Shown here: in pieces, positions 11,941 to 24,372 of the stretch
Layout: every line of letters begins with the position of its first letter
Numbering within the stretch: position 1 is the stretch's first letter
Origin: Pelodera strongyloides
Lineage: Eukaryota > Nematoda > Chromadorea > Rhabditida > Rhabditidae
Length of the DNA: 64,000 nucleotides
Reading direction: 5' to 3'
Assembly (NCBI GenBank): GCA_036852015.1
Contig: JAANDG010000010.1
Location: 248,001 to 312,000 of the forward strand
Position numbers and translations under genes: made by a program
Notes under the pieces: generated by a model
The model's database searches: none
Seen by the model: the letters and a program-made list of their open reading frames with translations, nothing else
What the model was told of the DNA's origin: nothing

Positions 11941-12545
11941 GTAAATTTAAAATGCATGAGAAAAGCATGCACATGCACAGTACCCGCAGGGAGGTAATTG
12001 GTCAATGAAAATATGTAGACAAAAAGAAGAAAGTAACATAACATAACATTTATTACTAACATAAAATGTCGTAAAAGTTTTGTCAAGGCAATACCACGAT
12101 GAATAACTATGAAACGTGAAAATGCAAATAAAAGCACCAAATAAAAACATAGTAGATTTACAGGAATAGGCGAGGGTTACTCTCAGTTAGTCTCAGTAGT
12201 TGCATACGCATATTTAGCAAGTTAAAATGCACCCATTTAACTGTACATAATAAACTATAGTTGTGTGAAACTTGTCTTATGTGAAAAGGGAATATATTGA
12301 GAGAGATGGAGAGAGAAACTTTAATAAATCGTCACAACATTATATATCAATTTTTTTCTCTTTTATTAATTGTCTAATTATACATATGCGGTGCCGGTGC
12401 GAGTTAACTCTTTCGGTATCATTAATTTTCTTCAAGAACTGCTTATATGAAAGAATTTTTGAAAGGAAATGTAATAAATTACAATATTACAAGAGTTCTA
12501 GAGTTACAACGCGATACCTTTTCCAAATGCATATCATAGGATAGG

Positions 12546-12735
12546 AAATGGGTGAACCCATTTGGATACGGTTCACTGGTTCTTTCGTGGGCCTGCTCAT
12601 CTGGTTACCAACTCGTGACCAACTTGTGACCAAGATTCATCGAAAACCGTCACCAGATGGTCACCACATGGTCACGAGCCAGTCACGAACCAGCCACCAG
12701 ATGGTTTTTCGGTAAAAACCATTTCATGATGGGCC
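12546..12735. mobile_element. Inverted-repeat element, GTGACC type
   Basis: Copy of the 9065-9303 family with GGGTGAACCCATTTGG, TTCATCGAAAACCGTCACC and CCACCAGATGG blocks. Confidence 0.6.
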
Positions 12736-13242
12736 AACGACGGGTTTTGTAGCACACATGTATGTGACAATAAGCAAAAAAATTAAATATTTCCAAAAAC
12801 AAAAAGGGGTCAAAAATTTCTGTTATGTTTTGTTTTCTTCCTTTTTTTGTTTAAATTTTTCCTCTAAAAGGGCTACTAATGCGCATTGAATGAACCAACT
12901 AGAATTCGCATTAACACTATTAGTAGAGTAGTGTTGTGTTGTGGTAACAGCGAACAACTACCAATACAAGCTAGAGGAAGGTTAGAGAACGAAAAATAAA
13001 GAATAAGTCCTCAGTCTCATCGTGCCTAAAATAACAACGTCTAATATATTATACACTTGTCTTATTTTTAAACTTAAAATTGTATTGAAGAAACCCTGTC
13101 CTCTATACACACCGGTAGAAATTGTATGAAGTCCGCGTAAAGTATAAGCCTAGTCCCTAGACGACAAAAAGCGGAAACCAAGCTTGTTAAGTAAACGGGC
13201 ACACCGAATTTATCCCGTCGACGTCTAAGAAAACGTTCCATT

Positions 13243-13367
13243 CACGCTTCACCACTCAATTCCCCATGGGGAATTCCCCGCCGTGTTCTCTGCGCGTCTC
13301 ATTAGAATGCTATTTTCTGTCCCCAGGGAATATTTCCCCGAGGGAATCGGAGTGGTGAATATGGCCT
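13243..13367. mobile_element. MITE, GGGGAATT type
   Basis: Begins CACCACTCAATTCCCC and ends GGAGTGGTGAATATGGCCTC. Nearly the same internal sequence as 54383-54511. Confidence 0.75.
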
Positions 13368-13654
13368 CAGAACTCAATGAAATAGATTTTCAGATCGTCG
13401 CTGTACAGGAAGTAACTTGGGATACAGAACATGACAAAATTAAGATACAAAAACACGCGAAAGAAGAAATTCAAGTTCAGTTACTATAAAACACCTTTAT
13501 AGGCTATAAAGAGATCGGTAGACGGTAGAAAAAAACGGAACGGACTATTGGGCACGTGATATTTGACATAGGAGTTTTAACTACAATTACTAAATCGACT
13601 AGAAACACTAGAAAAACTATAATACAGTATTCTCACTTTGTCTGTCTGTCTATC

Positions 13655-13664
13655 TCTCTGTCTA

Positions 13665-13704
<40 letters not shown>

Positions 13705-13735
13705 TTTCTCTGTTTCACTCTCCCCCCTCTCTCTA
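13655..13735. repeat. CT microsatellite
   Basis: CT-rich tract with about 45 bases of pure CT. Confidence 0.9.
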
Positions 13736-15160
13736 ACCTCAATTGTGAATAGTTCAAGTGGATCGCGTGGGAGGTAATTTTAAGGCAACAGTCAGTTTTT
13801 TTTTAATTTACAAGATTCAAAAGGACGGTCGAAATCCATGAAGCAATGTCCGGGAAAATTCTGGTGTATTTTTATGACAAGTATAGCGCAGAAGTAGTGT
13901 CATTGTAGCGCAGAAGCGGGACGATGGACCCTTAGAAGCGCAAGGGTTCGCGGAGGTGCGCACGTTGCGCCGCTCGTGCGCGAAAGTTGTGCAAATAACC
14001 ATATCGATGTGCTAGCTGGAATTTTACTTCACGGTCTTTAGGGACTTTAAGGTCCCGCGGTGGTGTAGCACCGCTGCGGCTTATCACCTTTTACCGAATC
14101 GCATGCGCATAAAAGTGAAGGATTTCAGAAACATTAAAATTCATAAATTCATAACTTCCACCTAGTTCCCGGCCCTTTAAATACCGCGTAAAGTCAAATA
14201 GTTATGTTTTTCATGAATTTTCCAGAAAATGTCACTGACAATAATAGTAATAAGTGGAAAGGTAATCCATACAACATAAAAGGAAAAGAATTAAGACCAC
14301 TTAACAAACCGCCGTCAAAAACACTTGAAATAAAATAAAGTGAGGATGAAGAAACAACAAAATTGAAAGAAGGTCGAACTTGTTTCAAGTGTGGTTCGTC
14401 TGTCAGAATTAGTATTATTATATATGTTGTTATACTTGTTTACGATATATAAAAAAATCTAAAAAGAGCACCAGAAAAAAAGATTTTTTTTTATTATAAT
14501 TTTGCTCATTTGCATAGGCCGCATACGAATACTGGTCTACTCGATGTGTTTCAAAAACCGGCCGCTATTTCGCTTTAAAAGTAGAAAATCAAACTAAATA
14601 GCGGAATTTTATAAAAAAAATACTAACTTTCAAGTTATTGTTTATTTACATTTAGAACGGGTGTTGATAACGGGCACCGGAATCCATGATAACGATTCAA
14701 ACATAATACATAATTAAGGCACGTTTTTATGCAATAGTAGCCTAGGTGGTACCTAGGTTTTACAATTTACAATTAGGCTATCAGTACTATCACTTATTTT
14801 TCGCCTTGTTCGTAGTAATAAAATGAAAAAAAACTATAATAAAGATACATAAGTGCGATAATCAAAAAGAAATAATATGGCCCATACTAGAATATGGGAC
14901 CCCGTTTCGGCCCCAGTGCCCCAGTCGCATACGAGGAATTTAACTATTTAATCATGATGGGGTCTGTTGTGTCTCGTCAGTAGTATTAATTCGGTGACAA
15001 TTGATAAATACTAAAATATTTACTGGTAATGTTTATAGAGAATATATATCACATTTGTGAACGTACATACAAATATAATAACAAATGAATAAAAATAGGC
15101 AAGATCCGAATAGCGAGTAGAGCAGAGCACCTAAGTTTTTCATAACAAAAATAAAATAAT

Positions 15161-15316
15161 TTAAAGCAGTATAACCTTCCGTTCTGAAGCATAGGCTGGA
15201 CATAGCTACTAAGTGTATCGAATTTATGTTGATCTTTTATTCTAATCGTACTCATTTGCGTGGGAATGTAATTTTTCAAAGAAAGTTTCAAAAACCGGGT
15301 GTCATACCGCTTTTAT
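15161..15316. mobile_element. TTAA MITE, family B (right end decayed)
   Basis: Starts TTAAAGCAGTATAACC and ends GGTGTCATACCGCTTTT, with the right TTAA mutated. Confidence 0.65.
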
Positions 15317-16346
15317 AAAGAAAGCTATGATTATAAATATCATTTGTGCAAAAAAATTGTGTTTGTTCTAGTGCATACTATATAAGATACTACGCAAGGG
15401 CGTGGCGTTGTTTTGGGAAAGCTTTTCGCAGAGAAAAGCAGAGAAATAGAATGAACATATTATTTTAGAAAGATAATTTTTGTTTTAGTTTAGTTAGAAG
15501 GAAATGGAAAGGGTAGAATAGTTGAATAATGAAAAGGAAAAAGTGTTAGAAATGAAAAATAAATAAATAAAATTATTATTGATCGCCGAGCAGACCCTTT
15601 AACGACAGTGCTAACCACTGACTGTTCTATAATACATGTAAGGTAAGACACTCCCAGGGTTAACCAGTAGCCATTAAACATCTTGGAAACGTTTTGAAAA
15701 AAAATCAGGCAGCGGTGTGGTCAACATAGTATAAGAAGATTACCCACTGGATGCAAATACAGATTAGCGGTGGGAAATCGAAGAGAAAAACATTATGAGT
15801 ACTTTTTGCTCAAATTTATGTGCAGAAAAAAAACTCAAAACCATGGAAAAGGTAAAAAAAGTCGATCTTCATTTTGAAAAGATCCATTATCATCCCGTTG
15901 ACTAGTTCTAACACTGTACTGTACTGTACTGCTGTGATTTATTTATTAACAGTTGGTAATAATCAGTTCGAGTACCTTAGAGTCGAAAGTATTTTTTATT
16001 ATTCCTTTCATTGTACTTTTACATTTTTTTGTTTCTTCTACCAGAAATAACAGAATTTAAGAAAATCATATTATCAGAAAAAAAATCAATTCTCAAAACC
16101 TACAATTGTGCATTTTTGTAATAAACTTTCAGTTACCCACAAAGTTTATCATCGAATTTTACATGGAATTCCAAACTTGTTTCCCCGAGAAGGCAAAAAC
16201 ACAAACACGGAGAAAAATACAAAATTGCATCAATTCCTGTGCGTCAAGTTCAACATTTGCCTATGCTTTTTTCATAGGAATTTAACGAACGCAACGTAGT
16301 GAAATTCTGCTTTTAAAAACAGATTGCATAGCATCGTCTTCTCATA

Positions 16347-16763
16347 TTAAAGGGTCAGGCCCATTTCAAATGACCCCTATTTTTGATGACTCCATCGGAT
16401 TCTCCGTTTCAAATATAGTAGGCTGAATTTTTTTCTAATTTTCAAGCGCAAAATTCACACACTATTCGGCAATTGACCGTGGGCAGTCATACCCAACTAT
16501 TTATCGCAGTTTGTACGCCCATTCGCGCTGATTGGCCAATATCGCAATTGCCACGCCCACTAGAGCATATTGCCCAATTAGCGCGAAGGGGCGTGACAAC
16601 TGCGATAAATAGTTGGGTATGACTGGCAATGGTAAATTGCCGAATACTGCGTGAATTTTGCGCTTGAAAATTAGAAAAATATCGTATCCTACTATATATG
16701 ACATGAAGAATCAGATGGAATCATCAAAAATAGGGGTCATTTGAAATGGGCCTGACCCTTTAA
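16347..16763. mobile_element. 417-base near-perfect palindromic TTAA element, family C
   Basis: TTAA-bounded. The left arm starts TTAAAGGGTCAGGCCCATTT and the right arm is its complement almost to the centre, with matching internal blocks such as AGTTGGGTATGACTG. No coding capacity. The long arms would form a cruciform or hairpin of about 200 base pairs. Family members at 21414, 21869 and 30816 share only the end motif, not the interior. Confidence 0.85.
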
Positions 16764-16952
16764 GGAGAGTTTGTAACGGAATCCGCACAACAAACCGCCA
16801 TTGCTTATCATACGCTTCAAGCTTCAGCCATGTGGTATAAGTAGTCAAACTTTTCTGGAACTCGATATGAACCGAGGGTATGCACCGAGCACAGCTAAAA
16901 CTTCTTGAATCGGTATGAAATTCGATGCATAACACACAAAATCCCGAAATCT

Positions 16953-17085
16953 TTAAAGCGGAATGATACGTGGTTTTGAAACGTATTGTAGAGAGCATGT
17001 ATTATAATGTGTGCCTTTCTGTCCGGAAGTGCACAGAGTGCCACGCCACGAAGTTGGCTAGCATGCAGGTGCCATACCGCTTTAA
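16953..17085. mobile_element. TTAA MITE, family B
   Basis: TTAA-bounded, AAAGCGGAATGATACGTGG left end and GTGCCATACCGCTTT right end. Confidence 0.75.
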
Positions 17086-18097
17086 AACTAAAAACGAATA
17101 CCACTAAATTGTGTGACTTGGTTTAAACAAATTATTGGAAATCTTGGCGCCGTGAACAAAATAACGGACATTTCAAGATTTGTAATCCAATTAGTTGGTA
17201 AAATGTTGAACTCGGATGTCAAAATGTTTCCCTTTGAAATTGTGTTTTTGTTCGCCAAATGATGTCTTTTTAAATTATTACGTACGGCACTATCCTATCC
17301 ACTAAACTGTGCTAGGGGCCGGTGATGCGCAAAAAGGGTGTGCAATTCCAGTTGGCGTACTCGCGGGCGCGTTGCTGGAGTGTCCCATAAGTTCGCCACG
17401 AGAATGCTACGCGTGCGCCAGTTGGAATCGCAATTCTTTGGCACAACGGATTCTATTTATTTGCGGCGCTTGTACGAAGTTTTGCACATCGATTTTGATA
17501 GGCAAGTGCGCTTAGGATGAGCCAGGCATGCGCGAGGTGTACGCCACACGTGCGCCAATGGAATTGTAAATCTTTCGCGCACATGTGGCACACATGTGGT
17601 TGTGCGAAGATTTGCTAACAATAAGACAGACTTCGTTGTCGATTAGCAAGTGCGCGTTGGTTTGTATAACGCAGCTAATCATGCGAAATAATCGCTTGAC
17701 GCGATCAAAAGGGTGAAATAAGAAATAGGAAAAGATAAATAAAGTTTTCCGAGTTATTTAGACGATAGGAAATCTCGCCGAGACGTTTAAAGAAAACTCG
17801 CGCGACCGCGCAACGCTACATTATCAGATCGAAACCTGAGGATGAGATCTAAGTTTTAATTCAAAGCAAAATAAAATTAGTGGAAATAAAACAACAGGAC
17901 AGCTCAAGTAAATGCGTTTTATCTCATTTAGAAGAATAAATTTTTTTTAAGAAACACTACGCAATGGATCCCACTTACCTTACGCATGCATAGCATAAAT
18001 GAATGAATGTTCGAAGCTTGTTTTGAAAAAAATATAAATATATACGAGAATGGACTAATTATCAAGCTCTAACACAATGATCTGATGCACAAGGTAA

Positions 18098-18124
18098 GCC
18101 TAAGCCTAAGCCCAAGCCTAGGCT
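18098..18124. repeat. Degenerate telomere-type repeat (GCCTAA)n
   Basis: GCCTAA, GCCTAA, GCCCAA and GCCTAG units in a row, intergenic. Confidence 0.75.
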
Positions 18125-19999
18125 AACATAAATCCTAAATTCAAATTTGAAACGTTGAAAAACTTCAAATAAAAAACTGAAGAAAGGGGTGACATCCGTT
18201 TTCATCTAATCGTTACCAGACCATAAAGATCGTATCTCCAAACGGGTGAGTTTTACATTGAAAATTGAGTAATTTGCACTTTTTTTTTAATTTGGCGACG
18301 CCTTTTATCGATTTTGGTTCTTTTATCATTTTGATGGTTTGAATTATATTGGGAACTCAATATAAAGAATAAAAAGTGTGATTCTAATAAAACAAACTTC
18401 AGAAACTTTTCAACTTCTAGTATGATTTGACTGATAACTGAAGGAAAAGTACAACTAAAAGCGGTATACCAGCCGGTTATTGAAACCGATTTTGGACGAA
18501 GTATTCCCATGCATCATATGCAAATGAGATTGATTAGAATAAAAAATCGAGCTCAATTCGAGCTCACTAGCATAAATACATAACATAAGAACACAGGGAT
18601 ACAAGTGTAAAATATACGTTTCAAAAACTGACCGTTATGTCGCTTCAAGTATGTTTATTTATTCAACTACAGTTCACTTTGAAAATTTCTAACAGTTAGG
18701 TACGGAATGAGCATAAAGAATGTCCACAGAGCATTTACAAAAATTAGCGGAATTTTCGGGGACTTTTTTCGCGGATAAAATGCGAAGTTGATAACGAGAA
18801 AAAAGTAAGACAAAATATCGATCAAATGCTCGAACATATCCACTGAACTGCCTTAGAAATATACATTTTGATCAGGCAAGTGGCCAAAGTTTCCGCAGGC
18901 CCATCGAATCTGGCGCCTCCACAACTGAGGAATGCTCATAGTGCATGTCGCGGCGGGACGAACGCGGCGTCATCACGGCACAATTGTTGTGCGAACACAG
19001 AGTCGAGCGCCAAAGTTGGGCTCCTAGCAGAACACCTCACTCCAAGTGAGCGCCGCTTCGACATCGCTTACCCAAAAGTGAGCGGTATCGAAGCGACCCC
19101 GATAAACGTAGCGAATCGCAGGTTGATTACTCGAAAAAGCCAGTCAACGTAAGTGCAAAATGAATAATTTTTGATGTACCGGAAAAATGAGTCACTCAAA
19201 TTTCAATCACTTTTAATTTCTGGAAAGTGTAACGAAAAGACAACTCACGAAAGTGCGTAATGAAAGTGAACAGTTACGAGGGTAGACCTAACCGCTTGCA
19301 TCTTTAGATGTTGCAGAAATAAAGTGTGTGCACAGGAGTGATCGTGCGCTATCCATTCGCCCATTATGGGCCACAGGCGCGCCAGGAGTGCGCGAGCATA
19401 TGTACGAGCATAAGCTCTATGTATGACATCAATGGAAGTTTACAAAGTTTCATCATTTCAGCTTTACAATAATTTCAACAATAGCTGACCTAGCCTCTAT
19501 GATGGGTGCACGCGCAAACTATTGTGTGTTCTCGCTCTTGTTGTATTATTCCCATTCTATGCGAGTAGCACAAAAACAACGCGAAATCTGCCCGAATACA
19601 GGCGAACCCGTTTCATAATTAGCTTGGTTCTGATGTAGGAAAAACAGTGACAAAAAACTCGATTTGCTGGTATATTTTCCTCATAAATAAACAAAAATGT
19701 GTTATAATATGTAGTGTTCCTGCTGGTTAATCTGGATTATCATATACATGTACATAGTAGAGGAGTAACCGGTGCACGTGCAGGGTGGTCAGCTTATATG
19801 TGTAAAATAAAATAACTCTCTCTCTCTAAAATCTCTTTCTAATTCTCGCTATGTCTAACTCTCTCTCACTCTCTGTTTTTGTTTTCACATTCACTGTGTA
19901 CGCTCTCTCTCTTTTTTATACCTATGTTCTTCTGCCTACCTACCTTTGCTCAAAATCAAACAAAAGCAGCTTATTAGTAAGTTTTCGACAATGATCGAT

Positions 20000-20339
20000 T
20001 CATCTGTGAGAAATACAATAATAAAACGACATCGGCGCAAGTCCGTGGTAAAAAGTATACATTTGGACGTGGAAACGTTTCTGTGCACTAGAACGCAGAC
20101 CCATTAACCGATTATCAGTTTGATGAAGTCCGTACAGTAATTCACGTGCCGTTGCCTGAAAATCCATGAGGATTATGTATAGGGTAGTTATTATGGAATA
20201 GAAACCCCTGTACACATACACAGGAGGGATCCGTTCTGCTAAAAAGCCTATATAGTACTAGCACGAGGGATGATAAGCTACCTCAGTGAGACACTTACGC
20301 TTACCCAACAATGTACCACACAACTTAAGTTCCCTTGAT
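20000..20339 (-). CDS. Possible two-exon gene fragment, unidentified
   Basis: Two candidate exons on the minus strand, 20305-20339 and 20000-20155, have good splice sites (CGACAG acceptor and GTAAGC donor, then a TTTTCAG acceptor) and compatible phase. The second runs to a stop and includes RELLYGLHQTDNRLMGLR. I do not recognise a family and found no start exon. It could be the 3' end of a gene or chance open sequence. Confidence 0.25.
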
Positions 20340-20517
20340 CTGTCGAGGTGTGAAGGAATAAGGTCTGAGTTAAATTGAGATTGTGATCGTTTTCACCCCA
20401 CAATTAGAAGACGGGTGATTTTTCGTAGAAACGCTTTTGAATAGCATAGTGCGCCTGCACCGCGCAGAAGGTTTACGTTTCTTCGAAAATGATAGAGAGA
20501 GGCAAGAGATGGATACA

Positions 20518-20518
<1 letters not shown>

Positions 20519-20555
<37 letters not shown>
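20519..20555. repeat. GA microsatellite
   Basis: About 36 bases of GA. Confidence 0.9.
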
Positions 20556-20558
<3 letters not shown>

Positions 20559-21234
20559 GTTAGTTGAGAGAGAGGAAGATACTAAGGTTTTCAGGTAGCC
20601 CCGACGAACCATAATACTATCAACCGTAACTTCTAATTTGATAATCCATTCGATTTATTTCGGTTCTTGTTATTTTTGTTATTTTGTAATCAACACCAGA
20701 TATCAAAACATAAAACAGAAAGTTGCTAAACGGAGATAAAAAAAACTTGCAACTTTCATAATGTGTTTGACAAAAAAATGGCTATTATCTTTTCATTGGC
20801 GAAGAGTATCTTTTCAGTGTTTGCTGCAAAGAATAAATCGTGAGCAAAATTATTAATGTGCTATTTTCAAAAAAAGGCCGCAGCCGTTTTTGACTTTCCA
20901 AAAAAGGCCGTAATCATTTTTGAAATATAACCAAAAAGGCCATGGCCCTTTTAGACCAATTGGAAAAGATTATGGCCTTTTTGGCATGACCATACACACA
21001 GTTACGTACCACGCTCACCACTACAGTACAACCGGAAACGAATATATTACTTACTGTCCTTTAATTTTACTGTAAAAACGGCAAAATACGAAATCAATCT
21101 TCCGCATTGATAAGAAGGGGGAGAATGATGAATTTTTGGATAAAAATTTCGGGAACATAACAAAATTTCAAAATTTTTCCTATTCTAGAGCTAGAATCAG
21201 TATCTTGGAGTTTTCTAGGCTATAGTTTCGTGTC

Positions 21235-21417
21235 TTAAAGCGAAATACCGACCGGTTTTTGAAACACATCGAGTACACCAACATTCTTATGCGTCATATG
21301 CAAATGAGCATAATTTAGCATAAAAAATAGACCCCAATTAGACCCCACTTCGCATAAATACATAAGAATACAGTTGTCCACGATCCGTTTCAAAAACCGG
21401 CCGGTATTTCGCTTTAA
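21235..21417. mobile_element. TTAA MITE, family A (first of a chain of four)
   Basis: TTAAAGCGAAATACCGACCGG left end and CCGGCCGGTATTTCGCTTTAA right end, with the internal TCATATGCAAATGAGC typical of the family. Its right TTAA is also the left TTAA of the next element. Confidence 0.85.
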
Positions 21418-21872
21418 AGGGAGAGGCCCACGAGAAAAAAAGTCTTTCGTAATTTACTCGCACAGAATGACCGGAATTTCAGAAGTATTACTGTGAAAAC
21501 CGCATTTCTTTGCGCCTAGAACTCGCAGAGTTATACCTCGGCAAACTGTTCTGCCAGGTACCGTAGTCTGAATCAATTTTGCTCTTTTACGGTATTAAAG
21601 TAATTGGAAACGCTTTGTTATAATGGTAGCAATGTTCTTCATTCGTTTGACAATTATTATATAGAGAAAGAATGCTAATGGATGCATATAAACCGTAAAA
21701 ACGTATTTTAACCTTTCTGACTACGGTACCTGGCCGAACTGTTTGCAGGGGAATAACTCTGTGAGTTCTAGGCGTAAAGAAATGCGATTTTCACAGTAAT
21801 ATTTCTGAAATTCCGGACACTCTATGCAAATAAATTGAGGAAAGCTTTTTTCTCATGGGCCTCTCCCTTTAA
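21414..21872. mobile_element. Long palindromic TTAA element, family C (second in chain)
   Basis: Ends TTAAAGGGAGAGGCCCACGA and GGGCCTCTCCCTTTAA, with long complementary arms containing GGTACCGTAGTC. A decayed relative is at 62933-63362. Confidence 0.85.
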
Positions 21873-22318
21873 AGGGACGGGCCCATCAAAATAAACCCAT
21901 ATTTTGCATGTTTTTATAATTTGTATAAATGGGGTTTATTATAATATATGTACACTAAGTTACGGCTAGACTTTATCCCGCTGAAATTTTTCGGTGTCGA
22001 TAAACTCAAAAGTATACCGTAGAAGACCAACAATTGCACCCTTATTTCCTTACCGCGTCTCCCGAGGATACCTCGTTCTGATTGGGACCCGGGAGACTAT
22101 CTGTCCATATAGCCACATTCCCCCGGGACACGCGACAAGAAAATAGGGTGCAATTGTTGGTCTTCTACGGTATACTTTTGAGTTTATCGACACCGAAAAA
22201 TTTCAGCGGGATAAACTCTAGCCGAAATTTAGTGTACCTATATTATAATACACCCCCTTTATACAAATTATAAAAACAAGCACAATATGGGTTTATTTTG
22301 ATGGGCCCGTCCCTTTAA
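21869..22318. mobile_element. Long palindromic TTAA element, family C (third in chain)
   Basis: Ends TTAAAGGGACGGGCCCATC and its complement. The arms match over about 200 bases (for example ACCAACAATTGCACCC), with a centre rich in CCCGAG and CCCGGGAG. The end motif is shared with 30816-31282. Confidence 0.85.
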
Positions 22319-22467
22319 AGCGGTACAACAGTCGGATTTTAAAGCGGATTTTTGATAGATGCAAGCGAGCTTTATTATATTAAAGAGCTCAATTGAGCAC
22401 TCTAGCATACATATAGGAATGGATTTGTCCATCATACGTTTCAAAAACAGCCTTTATATCGCTTTAA
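22315..22467. mobile_element. TTAA MITE, family A-like (fourth in chain)
   Basis: Left end TTAAAGCGGTACAACAGTCGG, right end TATATCGCTTTAA. It shares its left TTAA with the preceding element. Confidence 0.75.
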
Positions 22468-23117
22468 AAGGGCTGATTGTCATAGGGTTTGGAAAGGGCT
22501 GATAGTCATACTTGCATACGGTAAACCCACAGCTCAAAAGGCAACTCTGTTTTAGCTTGTTTTAATTTCACTCTTGTATCGTATATGTAACAACAATCTA
22601 TATAATATATATCACCGCTGCCCATCAGCTTCAAGTTCGAGTGAGAAAATAGAAGAATAGAAAAAAAATAGAAAAATAATGTAAGCGGTTTTCATCTAAA
22701 CATTAAAAAAAATAAGACAGTCTTCAAATCTTTGAACAGTAGATGTCGTTCACGGTGTAACATTTAGCAGCGAACGAAATTAACGATCAAGTTGTACTGT
22801 CTGGAAATCGTTACATGTACCGTAACCAAATAATTCCCTGGCATAGCGCGTAGCCCCAAAACATTGACTTTTCGAAAGGATTCAAACTGGAAGACCTAGT
22901 CTCAGGTTTGACTTTAGGCTTACCTAGAATGCTTCGACGTAGTCAAGGTAGATAGGATTTGCTAGGAAAGAGGTTGGTGCCTTGGTGCCTACAAATGGTG
23001 CGTTTTTGATGTACAATTTGCGGAACTAGAAAAGTTTGAAAAAAAAAACTGTCAACCCATGCTTTGCATTATGAAAGTGGTAATGAAATAGCACTGCTTT
23101 CTGAGAGACAGAGTCAT

Positions 23118-23245
23118 GCACTAGCAAAGGTTGAAGAGAAGGCCTAGGCTTCAGCCCCATTCTCGCAAAGGTTGAAGAAAGGCCTAGGCCTAAGCCCCAT
23201 GCTAGCAAAGGTTGAAGCCAAGGCCTAGGCCTCAGCCCCATTCTA
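23118..23245. repeat. Minisatellite, unit about 45 bases, 3 copies
   Basis: Three copies of a unit with GCAAAGGTTGAAG, GGCCTAGGC and AGCCCCAT. It opens a spurious frame on the minus strand (23026-23355). Confidence 0.8.
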
Positions 23246-23424
23246 AAAGTACAATTCTCAATCAATATCAATTGATTATCAAGGTCTCGTTTCTTTATAA
23301 GGAAGGAAAAGGCGTCAACCAAAAAAAGGAATGAAGTTTGGGGACACGGACTCAAGCACAGACGAAGGTCACCACAGGAAAAGGGGAAGAGAAAACAATT
23401 TGAGACTGTGATTGATACATTCTA

Positions 23425-23681
23425 TCTCTTTCTCTCTCTCTCTTTCTTTCTCTCTCTTTCTGTCTCTGTCTCTCTCTACCTCTCTCTCTTTAATCTCTCC
23501 CTTGTCTCTCTCTCTCCGTCTCTCTCTCTGTACTTTTCCGATTTCACTGATAGCAAAGAGAGACAATTGATACAGTACATACATATTTAATTGTGAAAAT
23601 AGAGAGACGGAAAGAAAGAGAGATGGAGAAAATGGTATGGGAAGGTAGAGTAAGGGAGAGCAAGAAACAGAGACAGAAAGC

Positions 23682-23720
<39 letters not shown>
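23425..23720. repeat. CT tract followed by GA tract
   Basis: CT-rich at 23425-23535 and GA-rich at 23588-23720, opposed in orientation so the region can fold back on itself. Confidence 0.85.
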
Positions 23721-23726
<6 letters not shown>

Positions 23727-24320
23727 CCTCTTCCGCTCAGTTTTCCCTAGACATCATTGTAATCAATCTAACGTAGTAGTAGTATTAGTAGTAATAATAG
23801 TAGTTGTAGTATTCCGATCGCACCTACACTTCATACAGTAAAGGCAAGGGGGAGAGATGGAAAATTCATAAATCTTCAAAAAAATTGTACTCATTACTTG
23901 GCAGGCTCGCAGTTTTAATACGAGGCATTACATATTCAAATGACGTCCCAGAGCTTACAAGAGCAAGAGACTTCTCGCACCAGGCTCTGAACCTCGGACG
24001 CGCAGCGCAGCAATGCATTTGCGCGGACGCCGAATTGCAGGAGCGCGTCCGCGCAAAAATGTTGCTGCACTGCGCGCAAACGGACCACGTGCATGCACAA
24101 TGCCTTCCACGCGCACCTTTTTCGCACTATTGCACCCTCTTAAAACGATATAAAAACCAAATAAAAAGCGTAGAAAAGTAATAAATTGGTTTATTTGCGT
24201 ACATAAAGCCATGACACACATTATAATCAGAACTAAAAACAGGTACATTGTAACTAAATAAACTTATATACAATAAAGAGCATTTCATTGATGTGCCGGG
24301 TAATAAAAAAATATGTGTTA

Positions 24321-24322
<2 letters not shown>

Positions 24323-24370
<48 letters not shown>
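24323..24370. repeat. AT microsatellite
   Basis: About 48 bases of alternating AT. Confidence 0.95.

Positions 24371-24372
<2 letters not shown>

Larger units (their letters stand above)
11859..19999. other. Gene-poor region, repeats only
   Basis: No exon with acceptable splice signals and a recognisable product was found. The region holds the SINE-like head at 11863, several MITEs, a CT tract at 13655-13735, a 417-base palindrome at 16347-16763, telomere-like repeats at 18098-18124 and GC-richer stretches at 17330-17600 and 18868-19150. The 94-codon open frame at 18868-19152 has no splice context and contains an internal inverted repeat (GCGCCGCTTCGA), so I do not call it a gene. Confidence 0.55.

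Noticed and set aside
11742..12140. 132-codon minus-strand frame
   Set aside because: Crosses the SINE-like head. The real OATP first exon (11756-11844) uses a different frame of the same DNA.
18868..19152. 94-codon plus-strand frame
   Set aside because: Not linked to any splice signal or promoter and contains an internal inverted repeat, so it is more likely part of a repeat.
21235..22467. CRISPR-like or satellite array
   Set aside because: The repeated blocks are terminal inverted repeats of MITEs with TTAA boundaries, not regularly spaced direct repeats.
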